64,000 nt of DNA from Pelobium manganitolerans (GCF_003609575.1 NZ_MBTA01000026.1:186001-250000), one strand, 5' to 3'; shown: positions 7,688-16,482, numbered from the stretch's first letter. The notes: generated from the sequence alone by a model not told the origin. Made by a program: numbers and translations.

Positions 7688-10129
7688 TTACTTTTTATTT
7701 TTAACATAGGTGTCCAACCATTTGTTCATCTCCCACAATAGGTGCAATATAGATTCTTTTGCCCGATAGCTGTGCGCCTCGTAAGGTAGGTTTACCAATC
7801 GGGTTGTTGCTCCAAAACTTTTTAAAGCACTGTAAAAGCGTTCACTTTGTACCGGAAAAGTGCCGGAATTTTCGTCCGAAAGCCCATGTATCAAAAGTAA
7901 AGGCGTTTTTATTTTATCAGCATAAGAAAAAGGCGACATCTTATAGTACAACTGTGGGCTTTGCCAGTAGCTACGCTCTTCTGCTTGGAAACCAAAAGGG
8001 GTTAAGGTACGGTTATAGGCACCGCTACGTGCTATACCCGCCGCAAATAAATTGGTGTGCGCTAATAAATTGGCTGTCATAAAAGCACCGTAAGAATGCC
8101 CGCCTATGGCAATCCGTTTAGCATCGCCAATGCCCATAAAAACAATTTTGTTGACGGCTGCTTCCGCATTTTGCTGTAACTGCTCAATAAAGGTATCGTT
8201 TGGCTGATCGTTACTTTCGCCTACAATAGGCATGTCCACATTGTCCATCACCGCATAGCCTTGTGTTACCCAGTATAAAGGCGACGCCCAAGATATTTTG
8301 TTAAATCGGTACGGCGAACCTTTTACCTGCCCAGCGGCGTTTGCAGTTTTGAACTCGCGCGGGTAAGCCCACATCAAAACAGGCAGTCTGCCATTTGAGG
8401 CGTTATAATCTTGAGGCAGATAAAGCATGGCGCTTAAAGCTAATTTATCTGCGCGCCTGTAGGTCAACTTTTGTTGATGAATTCCGAAAAGTTGAGGATA
8501 AGGATTTTTAAAATAGGTAAGCTGTTTGGTTTTGCTTTGCCTAAAGTTTAAATTGAAATAGTTGGGTGGTTCTGTGGCCGACTCGCGGCTAACAATCAGT
8601 TTGTCTTTGTTGTCAAAAAAAACCGGGAGTTCATAAAAAGGTGCTCTGGAACGAAAAAGCGTGTCGGTATGTTTTGTTTTTACGTTAAACTGTAACAAAA
8701 ACGGACGGTCGCCTTGTGGCGATGCACCCGGCGAAATAGAAAACACATTCACATTATTTGGATCGGCCATCCGGCGGAGTGGATTGTACTCCAACAGCAA
8801 CACCTCTCTGTTAAAATGGTTATACGTTTTTACAAATGTGCCGGGGTCCGAGTATGCGTCTTCGTAATATCTATCCCATAGGTTAACGCGATAGCGCGAG
8901 TTTCCCGGTTTAATAAACACGCGGCGTTCGGCGCGGGTTTTCCACCAGCGCTCGTTCACTATCGCAATTTGGTCATCGCCCCAATCAATATAATTGAAAC
9001 GCAGATAGCAGTCTGCCAGTTTTCTTTTGGATGAGCTTTCGGCATCTTGCGTGTACAAAATATCGCGTACGGCAATTCTTTTATTAGGGTCGCCCTCATC
9101 CTGCGCTTCTACCCAAAAAATCGTGTGCGCTTTATCTGCGCGCCAAGCATGTTCTCTCGGACCTTTTACTACGGCATCAAAACCTTGCGGTAAATTATCG
9201 GCTAAAGGCACATGAGCTATTTCTTTCAGTAGCTTGCCATATTTATCGCGCAATTCTACCTTATGTGCAAAATGCGATAGCGGCACCAAATAAGAGTAAG
9301 GCTTTGGCACCGTGAACAGCATGACATAATTGCCATCCGGAGAATAATCAAAGCTTTTGTAAATAGCCGGTCTACTAAAATTTACAGTTTGGCCATTTAG
9401 ATAAATCTGTTTAAGCTGTGAAGTAAGGTAGCGTTCAAAATCAGCTTCGTCGGCTACATTTTTTAATAAATCTTGATAGGTTCTGTTAGCACTTGCCACT
9501 CCGGGCAAACTTTCTTTCACCACGGGCGCAATTTGTACAAGCGCTTGGTTTGGCAATTTTTCTTCGGCAACGCAATTAGCCAAAATACTTAGCCCGTCTT
9601 CACTCCATCTGTATAAAGTGCCGTAAATATCGTTTAGCGCTACGTTAGACAAGCGTTGCGCTTGCCCGCTGGATAAATTTGCCAACCAAAGCTGTACCTC
9701 ATCGTCGAAAGTTAAGCTAAAAGCGAGCAAAGATTCGTTGGGCGAGAAAGTGACATCTTTTATTTTTCCTTCTTTGGGAATGCCCATAAAATGGATTTCG
9801 TCTCCATTTCTGACGTTTTTTATGCTGATGCTACTAAAATAGGTGCTTCTGTTGTTGCTATAATTCTTCGGGTTTACACGCAAGCCTGCCAAACTCAAAT
9901 AAGGATGTGCTAGATCAAGGATTGACGGGTAACCTTCGGCCTCTAAAATCAGCATATAATCGCCACTGTTGCTAAAACTAACGGATCTGGAAACGTTGGC
10001 TTCAACAATATCTACCATAGCCTGCGGAGGTTTCTGATAACCAGAAACCTCTTGAGCTACAATAAATGTGGGGTTTGCAATTAAACTGAAGAATGCGCAA
10101 ACACCAATTTTTTTGAGGTTTAAACCCAT
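7688..10129 (-). CDS. S9 family peptidase (prolyl oligopeptidase / glutamyl endopeptidase-like), secreted
   Basis: An 813-residue serine peptidase with a signal peptide at residues 1-25 (cleavage near FIVAQ), a beta-propeller region up to about residue 560, and a C-terminal alpha/beta hydrolase domain. The catalytic triad is visible: nucleophile Ser in GGHSYGAF near residue 676, Asp in HGLSDENSG near 750, and His in YEAHSYR near 786. Propeller motifs such as DVTFSPNESLLAFS and FDYSPDGNYVMLF support the S9 architecture, and the closest type by pattern is S9D, the glutamyl endopeptidase group. It probably trims peptides in the periplasm. The start lies only 4 bp after the stop of the M42 peptidase gene, so the two peptidases are cotranscribed. 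Confidence 0.9.
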   Translation of the reverse strand: MGLNLKKIGVCAFFSLIANPTFIVAQEVSGYQKPPQAMVDIVEANVSRSVSFSNSGDYMLILEAEGYPSILDLAHPYLSLAGLRVNPKNYSNNRSTYFSSISIKNVRNGDEIHFMGIPKEGKIKDVTFSPNESLLAFSLTFDDEVQLWLANLSSGQAQRLSNVALNDIYGTLYRWSEDGLSILANCVAEEKLPNQALVQIAPVVKESLPGVASANRTYQDLLKNVADEADFERYLTSQLKQIYLNGQTVNFSRPAIYKSFDYSPDGNYVMLFTVPKPYSYLVPLSHFAHKVELRDKYGKLLKEIAHVPLADNLPQGFDAVVKGPREHAWRADKAHTIFWVEAQDEGDPNKRIAVRDILYTQDAESSSKRKLADCYLRFNYIDWGDDQIAIVNERWWKTRAERRVFIKPGNSRYRVNLWDRYYEDAYSDPGTFVKTYNHFNREVLLLEYNPLRRMADPNNVNVFSISPGASPQGDRPFLLQFNVKTKHTDTLFRSRAPFYELPVFFDNKDKLIVSRESATEPPNYFNLNFRQSKTKQLTYFKNPYPQLFGIHQQKLTYRRADKLALSAMLYLPQDYNASNGRLPVLMWAYPREFKTANAAGQVKGSPYRFNKISWASPLYWVTQGYAVMDNVDMPIVGESNDQPNDTFIEQLQQNAEAAVNKIVFMGIGDAKRIAIGGHSYGAFMTANLLAHTNLFAAGIARSGAYNRTLTPFGFQAEERSYWQSPQLYYKMSPFSYADKIKTPLLLIHGLSDENSGTFPVQSERFYSALKSFGATTRLVNLPYEAHSYRAKESILHLLWEMNKWLDTYVKNKK

Positions 10130-10133
10130 TAAA

Positions 10134-11255
10134 TTATTTGATGTATCTAAAATCTTGGTCTTTTTTTATCGCCAGCAATGCGTGGTAAATTAAACTAATG
10201 ACATTATCAACGTCTTCTTTGTGTATCATCTCCACGGTAGTGTGCATATAACGCAAAGGCAAAGAAATTAGTGCCGACACCACACCTTCGTTAGAGTAGG
10301 CGAAAGCATCGGTATCTGTACCGGTAGAACGTGAAGAAGCCTGGCGCTGGAACGGGATGTTGTTTTTCTGCGCAGTTTCTACCAGTAACTTATTTAGGTT
10401 TACCTGTACAGCAGGAGCGTAAGAAACCACAGGGCCTTTACCGCAAGCCAAATCGCCTTGGGTAATTTTATTGATCATTGGCGTGGTGGTATCGTGGGTA
10501 ACGTCTGTAATTATGGCAACATTTGGTTTAATGCGGTGGGCAATCATTTCGGCGCCGCGCAACCCAATTTCTTCTTGTACTGCGTTAACGATGTAGAGGC
10601 CAAAATCAAGTTTCTTTTTGTTTTCGTGCAGTAAGCGCGCAACTTCGGCAATCATAAAGCCACCGGCACGGTTGTCTAAGGCCCTACCAACATAATAACG
10701 GTCGTTTAATACGGTAAATTGGTCTTCATAAGTAATTACACAACCTACGTGTACGCCTAAAGCTTCTACTTCTTCCTTTGTAGTGCAACCGCAATCTAAA
10801 AAGATGTTTTTTAGCTGTGGCGTTTCTTCCTTTTCGCCTCCGTGGCGTGTGTGTATGGCCGGCCAACCAAATACTGCCGGCACGGTGCCGTTTTCGGTGT
10901 GGATGAGAACCCGTTTAGATGGGGCAATTTGATGATCAGATCCGCCGTTACGGATAACGTAAATTAAACCGTCGCTGGTGATATAGTTCACAAACCATGA
11001 AATTTCGTCTGCATGCGCCTCAATAACTACTTTATAGCTTGCTGTTGGATTAATAACCGCTACAGCTGTGCCGTAATTATCTACAAAAGTTTCATCAACG
11101 TAAGGTTTAATATAATCTAACCAAAGTTTTTGGCCTTCCCACTCAAAACCTGTGGGCGATGGGTTGTTGATGTATTTTTCTAAAAATGAAAGTGATTTTT
11201 TATTCACAACAGCCACGTGTTGTTTTTCTTCTGAAGCTTCTTTTTTCTTAGCCAT
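10134..11255 (-). CDS. M42 family metallopeptidase (glutamyl aminopeptidase/endoglucanase-type)
   Basis: A 373-residue M42 di-zinc aminopeptidase. Metal and catalytic residues can be read: the HxD site in EAHADEISW near residue 80, the bridging Asp in RALDNRAGG near 191, the general-base and metal Glu pair in VQEEIGLRGA near 226, the Asp in IITDVTHD near 250, and His in RYMHTTVEM near 339. No signal peptide; the charged N-terminus fits a cytoplasmic tetrahedral aminopeptidase. It is the first gene of a tight pair with the secreted S9 peptidase (4 bp gap), suggesting a peptide-breakdown unit in which this enzyme acts on imported oligopeptides. Residues 1-20 are unusually Lys/Glu-rich. Confidence in the family is high. 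Confidence 0.92.
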   Translation of the reverse strand: MAKKKEASEEKQHVAVVNKKSLSFLEKYINNPSPTGFEWEGQKLWLDYIKPYVDETFVDNYGTAVAVINPTASYKVVIEAHADEISWFVNYITSDGLIYVIRNGGSDHQIAPSKRVLIHTENGTVPAVFGWPAIHTRHGGEKEETPQLKNIFLDCGCTTKEEVEALGVHVGCVITYEDQFTVLNDRYYVGRALDNRAGGFMIAEVARLLHENKKKLDFGLYIVNAVQEEIGLRGAEMIAHRIKPNVAIITDVTHDTTTPMINKITQGDLACGKGPVVSYAPAVQVNLNKLLVETAQKNNIPFQRQASSRSTGTDTDAFAYSNEGVVSALISLPLRYMHTTVEMIHKEDVDNVISLIYHALLAIKKDQDFRYIK

Positions 11256-11329
11256 GCTATTTAAATATGAATTTCAACAAATATAAAAAACTAAAGTGAG
11301 GGTAGGGCTTTCGCCCGATTTGGATTGTG

Positions 11330-11869
11330 TTAGTGACCAGATTTGCTGAATTTGCTAAAAAAATCCCACAACACTATTCCTGTGCTAATTACGATGTTAA
11401 ACGAATGTTTAGTGCCAAATTGTGGGATTTCCAAGCAAAAATCTGCCATTTGCATTACTTCATCGCTAACGCCGTTAACCTCGTTGCCAAATACAAAAGC
11501 GTATTTTACTTGCTTAGCAGGTTCAAAGTCTAATAAGCTCAGGCTGTTTTCTGCCTGCTCTATAGCTACAAGCGTATAGCCGTCTTTTTTCAGCTGTTCA
11601 ACCGCTTGTTTACTTTCCTCAAAGTATTTCCAGGTGATAGATTGCGTAGCGCCTAAAGCGGTTTTTTCTATTTCCCGATGCGGCGGTTGCGCCGTAATGC
11701 CACATAAATAAATCGCCTCAACAGCAAAGCCGTCAGCAGTTCTGAAAGCAGAACCCACGTTGTGCAGGCTACGCACACTGTCCAAAACAATAACTACGGG
11801 TAGTTTTTGTTGTTCCTGAAATTCGGCAATGCTAGGTCGGTTCAGCTCGTCGAGTTTTAATTTTCTCAT
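11330..11869 (-). CDS. TrmH-family (SpoU) RNA 2'-O-methyltransferase
   Basis: A 179-residue SPOUT-class RNA methyltransferase without an N-terminal RNA-binding extension. The three SpoU motifs are recognisable: motif 1 HNVGSAFRTADGF (residues 36-48), motif 2 FVFGNEVNGVSDEV near 130, and motif 3 IPQFGTKHSFNIVISTGI near 150. These form the trefoil-knot SAM site and dimer interface. It should transfer a methyl group to a ribose 2'-OH in tRNA or rRNA; short members like this are annotated TrmH or TrmL-like, but the target base cannot be told from sequence. Its 3' end lies 74 bp before the M42 start, so these may share a transcript. Confidence 0.88.
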   Translation of the reverse strand: MRKLKLDELNRPSIAEFQEQQKLPVVIVLDSVRSLHNVGSAFRTADGFAVEAIYLCGITAQPPHREIEKTALGATQSITWKYFEESKQAVEQLKKDGYTLVAIEQAENSLSLLDFEPAKQVKYAFVFGNEVNGVSDEVMQMADFCLEIPQFGTKHSFNIVISTGIVLWDFFSKFSKSGH

Positions 11870-11903
11870 GCGGGCAAAGATAAAAGCATTCGGTAAAATT
11901 GAA

Positions 11904-12803
11904 CTAAAAACCCGCCGTTACCTCAACAGGTTCTGTCTTAAATTTATGGGCGTGGCTTCCTGTTTCTATCGGTTCTTCAAAGTTTTCGCTCAAAGCATCT
12001 ACCAAAGAAACCCCGAAATAAAAAATGAAGGAACTGTAAAAGATAAAAAGCATCACCAATAAAATAGCGCCAGAAGTACCGTAAATCTGGTCAATATTGG
12101 ACCCAAGCAACAAGCTCCGCATAATCAATTTACCAATGGTAAGCAACACACCCGTGGATACGGCCGCTAAAATTACCGAACGCCATTTTGGCCTACCGTT
12201 GCCGGTAAATTTAAAAGCAATGCAAAACCAAAGGGTAGTGGTTACAAAAAACACCAGCTCGTTTACAAATCCGTTTAACAAAGGAATATTGTATTGCAGT
12301 TTATTCTCTAAAAAAAGTCGTAAACCCTCAAAAACAAAAGCTATAAACAATAAAACGCCGCCCGAGCTGATGATGCCCAACGCTTTTACGCGCTGTTTTA
12401 GGTTAAAATAAAAACCAGAGCCCGAATTTAGTTTTATACACCACAGCTGGTTGATGGAGTTGCGGATAATGATAAATAAGGTGGTTGATACGAAAAGCAG
12501 AAAAATAAACATCAAGATGGCGAAAAGCCAGCTGTTGGCCAAGTTAAGCAAGTTGATTAAAATCCTTCTGATTTCTTCCGCGCTGTTATGCCCAACCATA
12601 TCCGATAGTTTGGAGATGATGTTGGAACCAAACTTTTTGCGGTTTAAGAAAACGCCGAATATTTGCAATATCACCACTAAAATTGCCGGGACAGCAAAAG
12701 TGCCGAAAAACGCCGTGGCAGCAGCAATACGCAATGGATCATTTCGCATTAAATTTAAAGCAGCAGTTTTTAACACCTGCCACACTTTTATTTTTTTTAT
12801 CAT
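11904..12803 (-). CDS. YihY/BrkB family inner-membrane protein
   Basis: About 299 residues if translation starts at the ATG at 12803 (MIKKIKVW); the frame allows an upstream start at 12836. There are about six hydrophobic segments, with family features ALNLMRNDPLRIAAATAFFGTFAVPAI at the N-terminus (the family's D-x..A..aAa-ayy-l pattern), IRNSINQLW in the middle, and LLVMLFIFYSSFIFYFGVSLVDAL near the C-terminus. The tail (about 30 residues) is charged and cytoplasmic. BrkB/YihY proteins are widespread; the family was once thought to include RNase BN, which was later disproved, and the true function is unknown. The gene runs away from the TPP riboswitch unit. Family call is firm. Confidence 0.87.
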   Translation of the reverse strand: MIKKIKVWQVLKTAALNLMRNDPLRIAAATAFFGTFAVPAILVVILQIFGVFLNRKKFGSNIISKLSDMVGHNSAEEIRRILINLLNLANSWLFAILMFIFLLFVSTTLFIIIRNSINQLWCIKLNSGSGFYFNLKQRVKALGIISSGGVLLFIAFVFEGLRLFLENKLQYNIPLLNGFVNELVFFVTTTLWFCIAFKFTGNGRPKWRSVILAAVSTGVLLTIGKLIMRSLLLGSNIDQIYGTSGAILLVMLFIFYSSFIFYFGVSLVDALSENFEEPIETGSHAHKFKTEPVEVTAGF

Positions 12804-12904
12804 CTGCATCATGCTAAACATACAAACAATATGCAATTTTTATCGTGCAGAAGCATTAAACTGGCTGTTGAGCCTATGGTGTCGCCAATTTATTATATAT
12901 TTGC

Positions 12905-13052
12905 ACCATCAGACAGGGGTGCCCAAAAATACCGGGCTGAGAACAGACCCTTTGGAATGTAACGAGCAAATGGTTAAAGGTTAAAACTTGTACCTCCAGC
13001 TTTTGAAGCTTTCCAAGCACCTGATCCGGATAATGCCGGCGTAGGGATTAGC
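12905..13052 (+). ncRNA. TPP (THI-element) riboswitch upstream of pnuT
   Basis: The conserved thiamine pyrophosphate aptamer is readable: GGGGTGC at 12917-12923, GGGCTGAGA at 12934-12942, ACCCTTTG near 12947, then an extended P3-type stem insert, and CCTGATCCGGATAATGCCGGCGTAGGGA at about 13020-13047. The insert between ACCCTTTG and CTGATCC is longer than in the minimal E. coli element, as is usual for P3 variants. After the aptamer a hairpin GCATCA-GCGG-TTGATGC (13051-13067) covers the first possible start codons of the next gene, suggesting control of translation initiation rather than transcription; no terminator is seen. The ligand is known for the class; the mode is inferred. Confidence 0.95.
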
Positions 13053-13087
13053 ATCAGCGGTTGATGCGTTTAATTTTAATTTTTGTG

Positions 13088-13729
13088 ATGGATTTGCAAG
13101 CGTGGTTTAATTTATTGGTTAAACAGATTGTGGCAACAAGCTGGCTCGAGTGGTTTTCTGTTTCTTTTGGCGTAGCTGAGGTTTTATTGGCCAGGAAGAA
13201 CAAGGTAGCGCTTTATCCTGTCGGGATTGTTTCTATTTTAACCGCTTCTTTTTTGCTGGTAGAAGCTAAACTTTATGCCGAAACGGTTTTAAACCTATAT
13301 TATTTGGTAATGAGTGTTTACGGCTGGGCCATGTGGAAATCAAAAGCGCAATCTGGGGCAAGCGAAGTTAGCCGTAGCACCAGCAAAGAAAAATATATCA
13401 CTTTTTCAATAGCCCTGTTCGGCTGGCTGTTTTTATTTTTGGTGCTAAAGCATTTTACAGATTCGGACGTGCCAATAATGGACGCCTTTGTCTCATCAAC
13501 CGCATGGGCAGGCATGTGGCTTTTGGCTAAACGGAAATTAGAAAACTGGATATGGTTAAACGTCTCCAATTTGGTAGCCATCCCTTTACTATTCCATAAA
13601 AACCTTGCACTATTTGCCTTGCTAACGCTGTTTTTGTTTATAGTGGCCATTTTTGGTTATCTGGATTGGCGTAAAGCTTTATTGGCTAAAGAAGAAGAAA
13701 AAATAGCACCCCAAAACATTTTGCTATGA
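13088..13729 (+). CDS. pnuT: PnuT-like thiamine transporter (PnuC family)
   Basis: About 213 residues from ATG 13088; in-frame ATG 13064 and TTG 13061 are alternatives, but these fall in the hairpin following the riboswitch. PnuC-family membrane protein with about seven hydrophobic segments, and family signatures WLEWFSVSFGVAEVLLARKNKVALYPVGI near the N-terminus, YYLVMSVYGWAMW in the middle, and W...NV.NLVAIPLLFHKNLALFALL near the C-terminus. PnuC relatives take up vitamins by facilitated diffusion with metabolic trapping (nicotinamide riboside, riboflavin or thiamine). The upstream TPP riboswitch points to thiamine, hence PnuT. Its stop overlaps the next gene's start by 4 bp (ATGA), so the two are translationally coupled. 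Confidence 0.88.
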   Translation: MDLQAWFNLLVKQIVATSWLEWFSVSFGVAEVLLARKNKVALYPVGIVSILTASFLLVEAKLYAETVLNLYYLVMSVYGWAMWKSKAQSGASEVSRSTSKEKYITFSIALFGWLFLFLVLKHFTDSDVPIMDAFVSSTAWAGMWLLAKRKLENWIWLNVSNLVAIPLLFHKNLALFALLTLFLFIVAIFGYLDWRKALLAKEEEKIAPQNILL

Positions 13730-14826
13730 TAGATGTAACAAATTCTGCAGTTGATGTTTCTACTACGCTATTTAACAATCAGCTGGCTGCCAAAGCAGAA
13801 AGTTTGGGCTATTTGCCCGATGAATGGCTACAATATATTTATGATGAAAAGCTGTTTAAATTATTTGTACCGAAGCGCTTTAACGGGCTAGGATTAGGTT
13901 TTACCGATGTTTTACGCAAAGAGGAGAAGCTGGCCGGCCTTGATGGGAGCTTGGCTTGGACAGTAACTTTATGTGCTGGCGCGATGTGGTTCATCGGCTT
14001 TTTAGCGCCGTCGCTATCAGAAGAAGTTTTTGCAGATGAAAAAGTTTGTTTTGCCGGTAGCGGGTTTGTGGGCGGTACAGCAAATTTAGTTGGAGATAAA
14101 TATCTGATAAACGGAAGCTGGACTTACGCCAGCGGGGCTTTACACGCCACACATTTTACCGCCAACTGTGAAATTTTAGAACATGGTAAACCAGTATTGG
14201 ATGCTAAGGGGAAAGCCGTAGTGAAAGCATTTTTGCTAAAAAAACAAGAAGTAACCATTTTAGACGGTTGGAGCTACATGGGGATGATTGCTACCGGAAG
14301 CCACTCTTTTAAAACAAAAAATACGGCTGTTCCTTTAAACCGGGCTTTTGAAATTTTGCCCGATAAAACTAAAATTGATGACCCAATTTATAAATATCCT
14401 TTCCGCCAGTTGGCAGAAAGTACCTTAGTAGCTAATATTTTAGGTTTGAGTCTTAGATTCTTAGAATTAGTGGATGAATGTTTTTACATCAGAAACCAAA
14501 AGCGAAAGTACGACCAAGACCATTTGGCATACTATGAAGCTTTAAAAACCGACTGGGGAAACCGTTTACAGTCTTTGAAAACCCAATTTTACGATAGCGT
14601 TGAGCAATCATGGCAACAGCTGAAAAACGAAAACCAGATAAGCGACGACACTTTGGCCCTGGTGAGCAAAAATAGCAGGACCTTAGCAGTTAACTGTCGC
14701 GACGCCTGCTCTAAGCTTCATCCGTTTTCGGGTTTAGAAGCTGCAAAAAACCACACGGCAATTAACCGCGTTTGGCGCGATTTAAATACGGTAAGCCAAC
14801 ATGCGCTTCTAATTTTTCCGTTTTAG
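13726..14826 (+). CDS. Acyl-CoA-dehydrogenase-fold flavoprotein, thiamine-regulated
   Basis: A 366-residue protein of the acyl-CoA dehydrogenase superfamily. The N-terminal helical part (about 1-110, with VPKRFNGLGLGFTDVLRKEEKLA), a middle beta-domain (about 115-215, CFAGSGFVGGTANLVGDKYLINGSW), and a C-terminal helical part ending near INRVWRDLNTVSQHALL are visible. The C-terminal pattern resembles the group D flavin monooxygenases (DszC and the HpaH-type hydroxylases) more than a true acyl-CoA dehydrogenase, and the usual catalytic Glu/Asp context is not obvious. It is translationally coupled to pnuT (ATGA overlap), so it falls under the TPP riboswitch. Its substrate is not known; a role in thiamine salvage or conversion is an inference from position. 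Confidence 0.75.
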   Translation: MIDVTNSAVDVSTTLFNNQLAAKAESLGYLPDEWLQYIYDEKLFKLFVPKRFNGLGLGFTDVLRKEEKLAGLDGSLAWTVTLCAGAMWFIGFLAPSLSEEVFADEKVCFAGSGFVGGTANLVGDKYLINGSWTYASGALHATHFTANCEILEHGKPVLDAKGKAVVKAFLLKKQEVTILDGWSYMGMIATGSHSFKTKNTAVPLNRAFEILPDKTKIDDPIYKYPFRQLAESTLVANILGLSLRFLELVDECFYIRNQKRKYDQDHLAYYEALKTDWGNRLQSLKTQFYDSVEQSWQQLKNENQISDDTLALVSKNSRTLAVNCRDACSKLHPFSGLEAAKNHTAINRVWRDLNTVSQHALLIFPF

Positions 14827-15551
14827 TAGGAGAGGACACCGTCAAGCCAAATGCCTGTACCTAAAGTAGATGTCAGATACAAACAGATTAAATCAAAAGC
14901 ACGCGCAAAGGTATTAAGCTCAAAAAAGGTGTTGACGCCTAATTTTTTCTTAATGTTTTTGCGATGTGTTTCTACCGTTTGTGGTGAAATAAAAAGTTTA
15001 TCGCCGCACTCAGAGGCCGTTTCACCTAAAGCAAGGCGTTTTAAAACTTCTTTCTCGCGCAAGCTCAAAGATGAAAAAGCCAGCATGTTTTCTTTTAAGA
15101 AGTTATTCTCGTGCAGTAGTTTTTCGGCTTTTTGCGCTAAAAACATCCGGTCTAAAGGGATAGATAAGGTAAGCATAAGAAATGGCGCGCCTTGGTCATC
15201 TCTAAACAATATTTTAGTACTGCTCATGTGCCAAGTCCATTCTAATTTACCTGCAATTTTTACTTGCTGAAAGAAGGTAACCACCTCTTCATCATTATTC
15301 CGCTCAAACAGCGCTAAAATTTTGGGGTTAATATCTTCTGAATCTGCAAAGTTGAAGAATCTCTCGAAATACTCTTTGTCTTGAAATTTCTGCAAGTCGC
15401 TTAGCTCAATTCCCAGTTGAGAAAGTCCTCGCTTGTTCATCCAAATAGCCGCGCCGTCTGTAGCGCGGTTAATGATGGCTACCGCAGGTAAAAAATCAGC
15501 AAAAGCGGCTACTTGCGCAATTTGCGCACTTACTTTTTCTTCAAAATTCAT
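14823..15551 (-). CDS. LuxR-type transcriptional regulator with PAS-like sensor domain
   Basis: A 242-residue protein. The C-terminal third holds a GerE/LuxR helix-turn-helix: LSLREKEVLKRLALGETASECGDKLFISPQTVETHRKNIKKKLGV at about residues 160-204. Residues of about 15-140 look like a PAS domain (IINRATDGAAIWMNKRGLSQLGI, then WHMSSTKILFRDDQGAPFLMLTLSIPL). No receiver domain and no phosphoacceptor Asp, so it is not a response regulator. The gene ends inside the last codons of the flavoprotein gene: the two stops overlap by 4 bp on opposite strands. Such PAS-LuxR regulators are common in Sphingobacteriaceae. Signal and target genes are unknown. Confidence 0.82.
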   Translation of the reverse strand: MNFEEKVSAQIAQVAAFADFLPAVAIINRATDGAAIWMNKRGLSQLGIELSDLQKFQDKEYFERFFNFADSEDINPKILALFERNNDEEVVTFFQQVKIAGKLEWTWHMSSTKILFRDDQGAPFLMLTLSIPLDRMFLAQKAEKLLHENNFLKENMLAFSSLSLREKEVLKRLALGETASECGDKLFISPQTVETHRKNIKKKLGVNTFFELNTFARAFDLICLYLTSTLGTGIWLDGVLSY

Positions 15552-15662
15552 ACTGTTAGGTGTGGTTGCTCTAAAGTGTGAATTTTATTCTATTAGAAAA
15601 AATTATAAGCTAATTTTTTGCCATTAAAATCACTTTTCTCGAAATAAATCTTGTTTAAAGCA

Positions 15663-15690
15663 AAAAAAAGAGGCTTTCGCCTCTTTTTCT
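15663..15690 (-). terminator. Rho-independent terminator
   Basis: AAAAGAGGC and GCCTCTTTT form a short hairpin around a TTTC loop (15666-15687), with U-tracts on both strands. It lies 25 bp past the 3' end of the truncated barrel gene at 15715. Confidence 0.75.
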
Positions 15691-15714
15691 TTTATGTTTG
15701 GAAAATGCTTTTGC

Positions 15715-16281
15715 CTAAAATCTAAAGCCCAGCATTAAGCCGGCTTTTATGCCTCCCCACGGCCCGTCCAACTTCATTTTAACACCGTTTTGATCAACCG
15801 TTACTTCCTTGTCAACAAACGGAATGTCTAAATCGTTCAGCTCGTCGCGCAACGCATTTTGTTCATCAGGCGTTAAAGATTTTTTTCCGTCAAATGTTCC
15901 TTTTGAGCTGCCAAACTGCGGTCCCGCATTTAAATTTAAATAAATTCGTTTGCTTAGCCTGAAGTTCACCCCAAGTTCCAAACCGCCGGTCAATGTTTTC
16001 AATTCTCCAGATAAAGGCATTTCTTCATCGCTACCATTAACATCAAAGTTAAAAAGGCCATTGGCGTTGTACTTAGCAATTCTGGCAAACGGCGCCAGGT
16101 AAAATCCTTTGAAAACCTCTTTGCCAAAATAAAACTTAATCTGTGGGGTAATGGCGTTGTTTCCTAACTCAAATGAGTTAAGCTGTTTATAAACTTCCGG
16201 GTCGTCAATTAAATCGTTCACAGTACCTTTAAGCGGTATGCCGCCCTTAGGCATTAAGCGGTAACCGATGCTGGCAACAGT
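15715..16281 (-). pseudogene. Truncated outer-membrane beta-barrel protein
   Basis: The open frame runs to a stop at 16282-16284 and contains an ATG at 16254, giving 179 residues without any signal peptide. The residues before that ATG (TVASIGYRL) continue the same barrel-like pattern, so the reading frame looks like the 3' part of a longer gene whose N-terminal part is missing. The visible part has alternating barrel strands (ITPQIKFYFG, FYLAPFARIAKYN, LTGGLELGVNFRL, IYLNLNAGPQFG) and ends in GLMLGFRF, with a terminal aromatic residue. Without a signal sequence it could not reach the outer membrane. No matching upstream piece was found in the other frames between 16282 and 16480. Probably a decayed gene or a rearrangement junction; an assembly error is possible. 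Confidence 0.6.
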
Positions 16282-16462
16282 TTACGTTTGTTTAACTTGC
16301 CCCAACGCAGGCGGCGGTTTGTATGTACTATACGCCATTAAGCCAAATTCTATAAAATGTGCGGAAGTGGCTTATGCCGAAATGCCAGCGTTTAAATTAT
16401 TTACCTATGGTAAAACGCAGTATGACAGCGAAGCAGTATCAGCTTACATCAGAGGAAAATAA
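16268..16462 (+). other. Orphan short open frame beside the truncated barrel gene
   Basis: A 64-codon plus-strand frame that partly overlaps the 5' end of the truncated barrel frame. Its second half (FKLFTYGKTQYDSEAVSAYIRGK region) reads like real protein by codon choice and residue mix, but the start is preceded by an in-frame stop and there is no recognisable family or ribosome binding site. It may be the 3' remnant of another gene that was joined to the broken barrel gene. Low confidence that it is expressed. Confidence 0.25.
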
Positions 16463-16482
16463 AAGAACAAAAAAATCATTTA

